Part shown: positions 5,846 through 9,757 of the stretch, piece after piece
Numbering within the stretch: position 1 is the stretch's first letter
Layout of the letters: every line of letters begins with the position of its first letter
NCBI GenBank assembly: GCA_900770075.1
Contig: CAAGIZ010000118.1
Span: forward strand, 1 to 9,757
Direction: 5' to 3'
Length of the DNA stretch: 9,757 nt
DNA from: Spirochaetia bacterium
GTDB lineage: Bacteria; Spirochaetota; Spirochaetia; Treponematales; Treponemataceae
Notes under the pieces: model-generated
Database searches by the model: none
Seen by the model: the letters and a program-made list of their open reading frames with translations, nothing else
Told to the model about the DNA's origin: nothing
Position numbers and translations under genes: made by a program

Positions 5846-6595
5846 ATGAGCGACTTATTAACAATAGATAATTTATCCGTAAATATAGAAGAAAAACGCG
5901 TTCTGGACGGTCTTTCCCTTAAAATCAAGGCCGGAGAAACCCACGTACTCATGGGTCCCAACGGTGCCGGAAAATCAACTCTGGGCTACACCATAATGGG
6001 AAATCCCCGGTATACGGTTTGTGCAGGCAAGATTTTTTTTGACGGCGAAGACATAACAACCCTTCCAGCAGACAAGCGGGCGGCAAAGGGGCTTTTCTTG
6101 AGTTTCCAGACCCCCCTGGAAGTTCCGGGTATCACTTTGGAAAGCTTTATCCGCAGTTCAGTTCAGTCAGTTACCGGTCAGAGAGTAAGGCTCTTTCAGT
6201 TCCAGAAAGAACTTAAAGAAAAGATGGCACTCCTCAACATGGACGAAAGCTACGCAAAAAGGGATTTAAATGTGGGCTTTTCCGGAGGAGAGCGCAAAAA
6301 AAGCGAAATCCTTCAGCTTCTAATGCTCAAGCCGAAGCTCGCCATCCTTGACGAAACGGACTCAGGTCTGGACGTAGATGCAGTCCGCACGGTTTCCAGA
6401 GGAATTGAAGAGTATCAGAAGTCAGTAAACGGCTCCCTGCTGATTATAACCCATTCTACAAAAATTCTGGAAAGCCTCAAAATAGACCAGACTCATGTCC
6501 TTGTAAAAGGAAAAATCGTAAAAGACAGCGGAGCGGAACTCATCGAAAAGATAAATTCCAGCGGCTTTGAACAGTTCGAAAACAAAACCAACTGA
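5846..6595 (+). CDS. sufC: SufC, ATPase of the SUF Fe-S cluster assembly complex
   Basis: SufC is a cytoplasmic ABC-type ATPase that works with SufB and SufD, not a transporter; its ATP cycle reshapes the SufBCD scaffold during Fe-S cluster building. The 249-residue product has all expected motifs: Walker A GPNGAGKST at 37-45, Q-loop Gln88 in SFQTP, signature FSGGE at 145-149, Walker B LAILDE at 165-170, D-loop SGLD at 173-176 and switch His203. The segment ILDETDSGLDVDAV is characteristic of SufC. Length matches the family (about 250). The ATG at 5846 has no clear Shine-Dalgarno and sits 8 bases after a TATACT, so translation may be leaderless. It is the first gene of the sufC-sufB-sufD cluster; 58 bases separate it from sufB. 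Confidence 0.96.
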   Translation: MSDLLTIDNLSVNIEEKRVLDGLSLKIKAGETHVLMGPNGAGKSTLGYTIMGNPRYTVCAGKIFFDGEDITTLPADKRAAKGLFLSFQTPLEVPGITLESFIRSSVQSVTGQRVRLFQFQKELKEKMALLNMDESYAKRDLNVGFSGGERKKSEILQLLMLKPKLAILDETDSGLDVDAVRTVSRGIEEYQKSVNGSLLIITHSTKILESLKIDQTHVLVKGKIVKDSGAELIEKINSSGFEQFENKTN

Positions 6596-6653
6596 CAAAA
6601 CCGCCCGAAAAAACGCTTCGACAAAACCAAACCCCGGTTTTAAGGACAAACAG

Positions 6654-8060
6654 ATGGCAGAAAAAAACAACGAAATACCAGAAATTTCTGACTCTCCCTA
6701 CGACTTCCGCTACGAAGAAAAAGACTTTTACCGCAGCGAAAAGGGGCTTACAGAACAAATAGTAAAACAGCTTTCCGAAGATAAAAAAGACCCTGACTGG
6801 ATGAGAGACTTCCGTCTCAACGCCCTAAAACTCTACAACGAACTGAAGGTTCCTGAGTGGGGGCCTGACATTTCCGGCCTTAACATCGACGAAATCGCAA
6901 CCTACGTCCGCCCCAACACACAGATGCAGACCAAGTGGGAAGACGTACCGGAAGACATAAAACAGACCTTCGAAAAACTTGGAATCCCCGAAGCAGAGCG
7001 CACTGCCCTTGCAGGTGTCGGAGCACAGTACGATTCAGAACTGGTCTACCACAACCTTCAGGACGAGGTGGCAAAACAGGGCGTAATATACACCGATTTT
7101 GAAAGTTCCCTTACCGGTCCTTATGCCGGCATGGTCAAAGAACACTTTATGCAGCTGGTAAAGCCTTCCGACCACAAATTTGCAGCCCTTCACGGAGCCG
7201 TCTGGTCAGGAGGCAGTTTTGTCTACGTTCCGAAAGGCGTTAAGGTGGAAATTCCCCTTCAGAGCTATTTCCGGCTTAATGCAAAGGGAGCCGGACAGTT
7301 TGAACACACCCTCATAATCGTAGACGAAGGAGCAGACCTTCACTTTATCGAAGGCTGTTCAGCTCCAAAATACAACGTGGCAAACCTCCATGCAGGCTGC
7401 GTGGAACTCTACGTCAAAAAAAATGCCCGCCTGCGCTATTCCACAGTGGAAAACTGGTCAAAAAACATGTACAACCTGAACACAAAGCGGGCACGGGTGG
7501 AAGAAGGAGGCTCCATTGAGTGGGTTTCAGGCTCTTTTGGAAGCCACATCTCCTACCTCTACCCCCAAAGCGATCTGGTGGGCAGGGGAGCCAGAGCAGA
7601 ATTCACAGGGGTAACCTTTGCCGGCGAAGGTCAGGAACTGGACACCGGTGCAAAGATGGTTCACCTTGCAGAAAACACCACCTCCCTCATAACATCAAAA
7701 TCCCTTTCAAAATCGGGAGGCTCCTCCATCTACCGAAGTGCAGTCTACATAGGTCCCCAGGCTAAAGGCTCAAAGGCAAGCGTAAGCTGCGACGGACTCA
7801 TGCTGGACAACAAAAGCCGCTCGGACACAATACCGGCAATGGAATTGCACACAGACGACTGCGCCGTAGGTCACGAAGCAAAAATCGGCCGTATCTCCGG
7901 GGATGCAGTTTTCTACCTTATGAGCCGGGGAATAAGCGAAGAAGAAGCCAGAACAATGATTGTTTCAGGTTTTGCAAATCCCGTTTCAAAGGAGCTGCCT
8001 CTTGAATACGCAGTGGAAATGAACAACCTTATCCGTCTGGAAATGAAAGGCAACGTTTAA
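6654..8060 (+). CDS. sufB: SufB, scaffold subunit of the SUF Fe-S cluster assembly complex
   Basis: SufB pairs with SufD to form the scaffold on which Fe-S clusters are assembled, driven by SufC. From the ATG at 6654 the product is 468 residues, the usual size, starting MAEKNNEIPEISDSPYDFRY. The start is set by AAGGA (6642-6646) 7 bases upstream; an earlier in-frame ATG at 6567 overlaps sufC and gives a Lys/Thr-rich extension with no family similarity. Conserved SufB landmarks include IEGCSAPKYN with Cys235, VSCDGLMLDNKSRSDT with Cys379, which corresponds to the Cys shown in E. coli SufB (Cys405) to be essential for cluster formation, and GHEAKIG with His407-Glu408, matching the E. coli His433-Glu434 region. 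Central repeats form the expected right-handed beta-helix (for example VVSGS-type Gly-rich turns around WSGGSFVYVPKGVKVEIP). Family identification is very secure. Confidence 0.97.
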   Translation: MAEKNNEIPEISDSPYDFRYEEKDFYRSEKGLTEQIVKQLSEDKKDPDWMRDFRLNALKLYNELKVPEWGPDISGLNIDEIATYVRPNTQMQTKWEDVPEDIKQTFEKLGIPEAERTALAGVGAQYDSELVYHNLQDEVAKQGVIYTDFESSLTGPYAGMVKEHFMQLVKPSDHKFAALHGAVWSGGSFVYVPKGVKVEIPLQSYFRLNAKGAGQFEHTLIIVDEGADLHFIEGCSAPKYNVANLHAGCVELYVKKNARLRYSTVENWSKNMYNLNTKRARVEEGGSIEWVSGSFGSHISYLYPQSDLVGRGARAEFTGVTFAGEGQELDTGAKMVHLAENTTSLITSKSLSKSGGSSIYRSAVYIGPQAKGSKASVSCDGLMLDNKSRSDTIPAMELHTDDCAVGHEAKIGRISGDAVFYLMSRGISEEEARTMIVSGFANPVSKELPLEYAVEMNNLIRLEMKGNV

Positions 8061-8159
8061 AATGCAGAAAGGGGGCGCCTGCCCCTCGCTTCAAACCTGC
8101 GGTTTTCCGCTACCCCCTCTCCTGGGGAGTACCCCAAGCCCCCGCAGTCACCCAAAAAC
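8061..8159 (+). repeat. Structured GC-rich spacer between sufB and sufD
   Basis: About 100 bases of GC-rich, non-coding sequence interrupt the suf cluster. GGGGGC (8071-8076) can pair with GCCCCC (8138-8143), enclosing a perfect GCGG-TTTT-CCGC hairpin (8099-8110) and alternative CCCC/GGGG pairings between 8113 and 8135. A shorter alternative, GGGGC-GCCT-GCCCC, lies at 8072-8085. No T tract follows, so it is not an intrinsic terminator. It may be a dispersed intergenic repeat or an RNA element that tunes sufD output. A six-base AAATGC occurs at both edges (8060-8065 and 8164-8169), too short to prove insertion. Confidence 0.45.
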
Positions 8160-8171
8160 AAGGAAATGCTT

Positions 8172-9272
8172 ATGACAAAAAAACTTTCTTATCAAAATGT
8201 AAATAAAACCCCTTATCCCACATGGAACTGGCTCAAGATGAACCGGGGAACGCTGGAAGCAGAAATACAGACAGAAGTGGTTCCCTGTGCAAAAATCCGG
8301 GGAGCATCAGAAGGGCTTACGCTCTACAAGGACGACGGCAGCGGCTGTTCCGAAATTGCCCAGCTGGAAGAAGGTCTTCCATTTATGGCACAAACTTCAA
8401 GCACCGACACCACAGACGTAATAAACGCCTTAAAATCCATAAAATTTGCCATCACGGCACATAAAAAATGCCCGGAGCCTGTCATTCTGGATTTTGAACT
8501 GAAAGACGGGCAGACCTATTCCGGCAGGCAAATTATAACGGCAGAAGAAAATTCAGAAATCACCGTAATAATGAATTACACCTCCCTTCCCTTCGACGGA
8601 GGTTTTTGCGCAATACAGACAAAACTTTGGGCAAAGGCCGGAGCAAAAATTCACCTGATAAAAGTCCAGCTTTTAGGACAAAAATACCTTCATCTGGACG
8701 ACACCCAGTTTTTTGCGGAAGAAGGAGCCGGCGTAAAAATCACCCAGATAGAACTGGGAAGCAAAAAAAACTTTGCAAACGTAACCTGCAGTCTTTTCGG
8801 CAACGGCTCAAGTTTTACAGGTCAAACCGCCTACACCGCAAAAGACCAGCAGGAATTCGACCTTAACTGCTGCATCGTTCACACCGGCAAAAACACAAAC
8901 TCCGACATAAACGTAAGGGGCACCCTTTCCGGCAGCGCAAAAAAACTCTACCGCGGCACCATAGACTTCCGCCGGGGCTGCGAAGGCTCAAAAGGCAATG
9001 AACAGGAGGAAACCCTTCTTACATCTCCTACAGCAGTAAACCGCTCCCTTCCCATGATTTTATGCGGCGAAGAAAACGTGGAAGGTGCCCACGGAGGAAA
9101 CCTCGGTAACCTTGGAGAAGAAGAACTGTTTTATTTTCAGTCCAGAGGAATAGACACAGAAACGGCAAAATCCCTCATGACCCGGGCAAAGATAATGCAG
9201 GCAGCCGCCGGCATTCCCGACGAAAAAACAGTAAATCAGATAAAAGAGTTTATAGGAGAAGAAACAGCCTGA
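8172..9272 (+). CDS. sufD: SufD, scaffold partner of SufB in the SUF complex
   Basis: SufD is the SufB paralogue that completes the SufBC2D scaffold and is linked to iron entry and cluster assembly. I chose the ATG at 8172 (MTKKLSYQNVNKTPYPTWNW, 366 residues) because AAGGA (8160-8164) lies 7 bases before it but only one base before the ATG at 8166. The divergent N-terminal half is followed by the beta-helix core and a conserved C-terminal block: LYRGTIDFRRGCEGSKGNEQ, then GEENVEGAHGGNLG, then LFYFQSRGID. His307 aligns with E. coli SufD His360, needed for cluster formation, while the position of E. coli Cys358 is Gly305, as in many non-proteobacterial proteins. The length is a little shorter than E. 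coli SufD (about 420). It closes the suf cluster; no sufS or sufU follows. Confidence 0.95.
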   Translation: MTKKLSYQNVNKTPYPTWNWLKMNRGTLEAEIQTEVVPCAKIRGASEGLTLYKDDGSGCSEIAQLEEGLPFMAQTSSTDTTDVINALKSIKFAITAHKKCPEPVILDFELKDGQTYSGRQIITAEENSEITVIMNYTSLPFDGGFCAIQTKLWAKAGAKIHLIKVQLLGQKYLHLDDTQFFAEEGAGVKITQIELGSKKNFANVTCSLFGNGSSFTGQTAYTAKDQQEFDLNCCIVHTGKNTNSDINVRGTLSGSAKKLYRGTIDFRRGCEGSKGNEQEETLLTSPTAVNRSLPMILCGEENVEGAHGGNLGNLGEEELFYFQSRGIDTETAKSLMTRAKIMQAAAGIPDEKTVNQIKEFIGEETA

Positions 9273-9297
9273 CTTTTTAATAAAATAAGGCATCGTC

Positions 9298-9329
9298 AAA
9301 AACGCAGTTTTACAAAAATTGCAGTTTTT
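9298..9329 (+). terminator. Possible terminator after sufD
   Basis: AAAAAC-GCAGTTTT (9298-9311) folds on AAAATTGC-A-GTTTTT (9315-9329) with loop ACA, one G-T wobble and one bulged A. The stem is AU-rich and the T run is part of its right arm; GGGG follows directly. It would end the suf transcript, but its strength is doubtful. Confidence 0.4.
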
Positions 9330-9339
9330 GGGGCTTTCC

Positions 9340-9345
9340 TATATT
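9340..9345 (+). promoter_or_regulatory. Candidate -10 box of the SIMPL-domain gene
   Basis: TATATT (five of six) lies 14 bases before the ribosome-binding site AGGAGG (9360-9365). The only -35 candidate, TTGCAG (9319-9324), matches three of six with a short 15-base spacer, and it overlaps the hairpin above. Weak evidence. Confidence 0.3.
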
Positions 9346-9371
9346 TTAACAAAAATTACAGGAGGATTTTT

Positions 9372-9757
9372 ATGAAAAGCTTAAAACTCGCAGTTGCAAT
9401 GGTTGTATCGTCCCTGATACTCACCTTCGGACTTATGAACATAATCACCCCGGAACGCAGCGTTTCCGTCCGCGGTCTTTCCGAAAAAGAAGTAGAAGCA
9501 GACCTTGCCGTCTGGAACATGAGTTTTTCCACCGGCGACAACAGCCTCTCTTCCCTGCAGCAGTCCCTCATCTCAAAAACAGAAATCATAAAAAAATACC
9601 TTTCGGACTACGGTCTGGACGAAGCAGATTATACGGTTAAGCCGGCTGCAATTACGGACAACTCCCTCAACGCCTACATGGATCAGAGCAAAGTCCGCTA
9701 CACCTACATCGCCCGGCAGACGGTTTTAGTCCGCTCTTCAAAGATAAAGGCCGTAAA
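9372..9757 (+). CDS. SIMPL-domain (DUF541) envelope protein, N-terminal part, cut by window edge
   Basis: The gene starts at an ATG 6 bases after a perfect AGGAGG (9360-9365), the strongest ribosome-binding site in the window, and stays open to the edge (128 full codons). MKSLKLAVAMVVSSLILTFGLMN is a signal peptide or signal anchor (hydrophobic residues about 6-22). It is followed by the typical SIMPL opening ITPERSVSVRGLSEKEVEADLAVWNMSFS, then a helix and VKPAAITDNSLNAY. SIMPL (PF04402, Bp26/YggE-like) proteins are usually periplasmic or envelope-associated and have been tied to oxidative stress resistance in other bacteria; their biochemical activity is unknown. About 100 more residues would be expected beyond the window. 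It lies 99 bases after sufD behind a possible terminator, so cotranscription with suf is uncertain. Confidence 0.9.
   Translation, partial: MKSLKLAVAMVVSSLILTFGLMNIITPERSVSVRGLSEKEVEADLAVWNMSFSTGDNSLSSLQQSLISKTEIIKKYLSDYGLDEADYTVKPAAITDNSLNAYMDQSKVRYTYIARQTVLVRSSKIKAV

Noticed and set aside
6567..6653. 29-residue N-terminal extension of SufB overlapping sufC
   Set aside because: Lys/Thr-rich and unlike SufB; AAGGA is properly spaced for the ATG at 6654.
8060..8169. AAATGC at both edges of the sufB-sufD spacer as a target-site duplication
   Set aside because: Only six bases, no inverted ends next to them, and the sufD ribosome-binding site would be inside the supposed insert.

Overview
The window looks like a piece of a Treponema-type spirochaete chromosome, probably a host- or gut-associated species. 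The evidence is a FadL-like outer-membrane protein of the spirochaetal type, a multi-pass methyl-accepting chemotaxis protein, a suf gene cluster in the order sufC-sufB-sufD, and moderate-GC genes separated by very AT-rich spacers. The species call is an inference from gene content and style; there is no rRNA or tRNA in the window to confirm it.

Layout from left to right. (1) 1-740, minus strand: the N-terminal 246 residues of an AAA-ATPase-like protein, cut by the window edge. (2) 741-1133: a 393-base gap holding an orphan perfect terminator hairpin in a GC-rich block, then a good sigma-70-type promoter for the next gene. (3) 1134-2385, plus: a FadL/OmpP1-like beta-barrel gene broken by a +1 frameshift exactly at a G6 run; removing one G restores a 416-residue protein. 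(4) 2561-4426, plus: a six-TM chemotaxis receptor with no periplasmic domain. (5) 4538-5491, minus: an EamA-family (DMT) transporter, convergent with the receptor and separated from it by terminator hairpins. (6) 5614-5798: a 185-bp MITE-like element with near-perfect 20-bp terminal inverted repeats and a 10-bp target-site duplication, sitting in the divergent promoter region between the transporter and suf genes. (7) 5846-9272, plus: sufC, sufB and sufD, the ATPase and scaffold subunits of the SUF iron-sulfur cluster assembly complex; a structured GC-rich spacer separates sufB from sufD. (8) 9372-9757, plus: the start of a SIMPL-domain (DUF541) envelope protein, cut by the window edge.

Functionally, sufCBD is the one clear pathway unit: SufC hydrolyses ATP to drive the SufB-SufD scaffold that builds Fe-S clusters. 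The cysteine desulfurase (SufS) and SufU/NifU-type partner are not in this window and the gene after sufD is unrelated, so they must lie elsewhere. The other genes are independent envelope and sensing functions. The two observations most worth checking are the complete MITE with its target-site duplication at the suf promoter and the G-run frameshift in the outer-membrane protein gene, which could be a phase-variation switch, a fixed mutation or a sequencing error.
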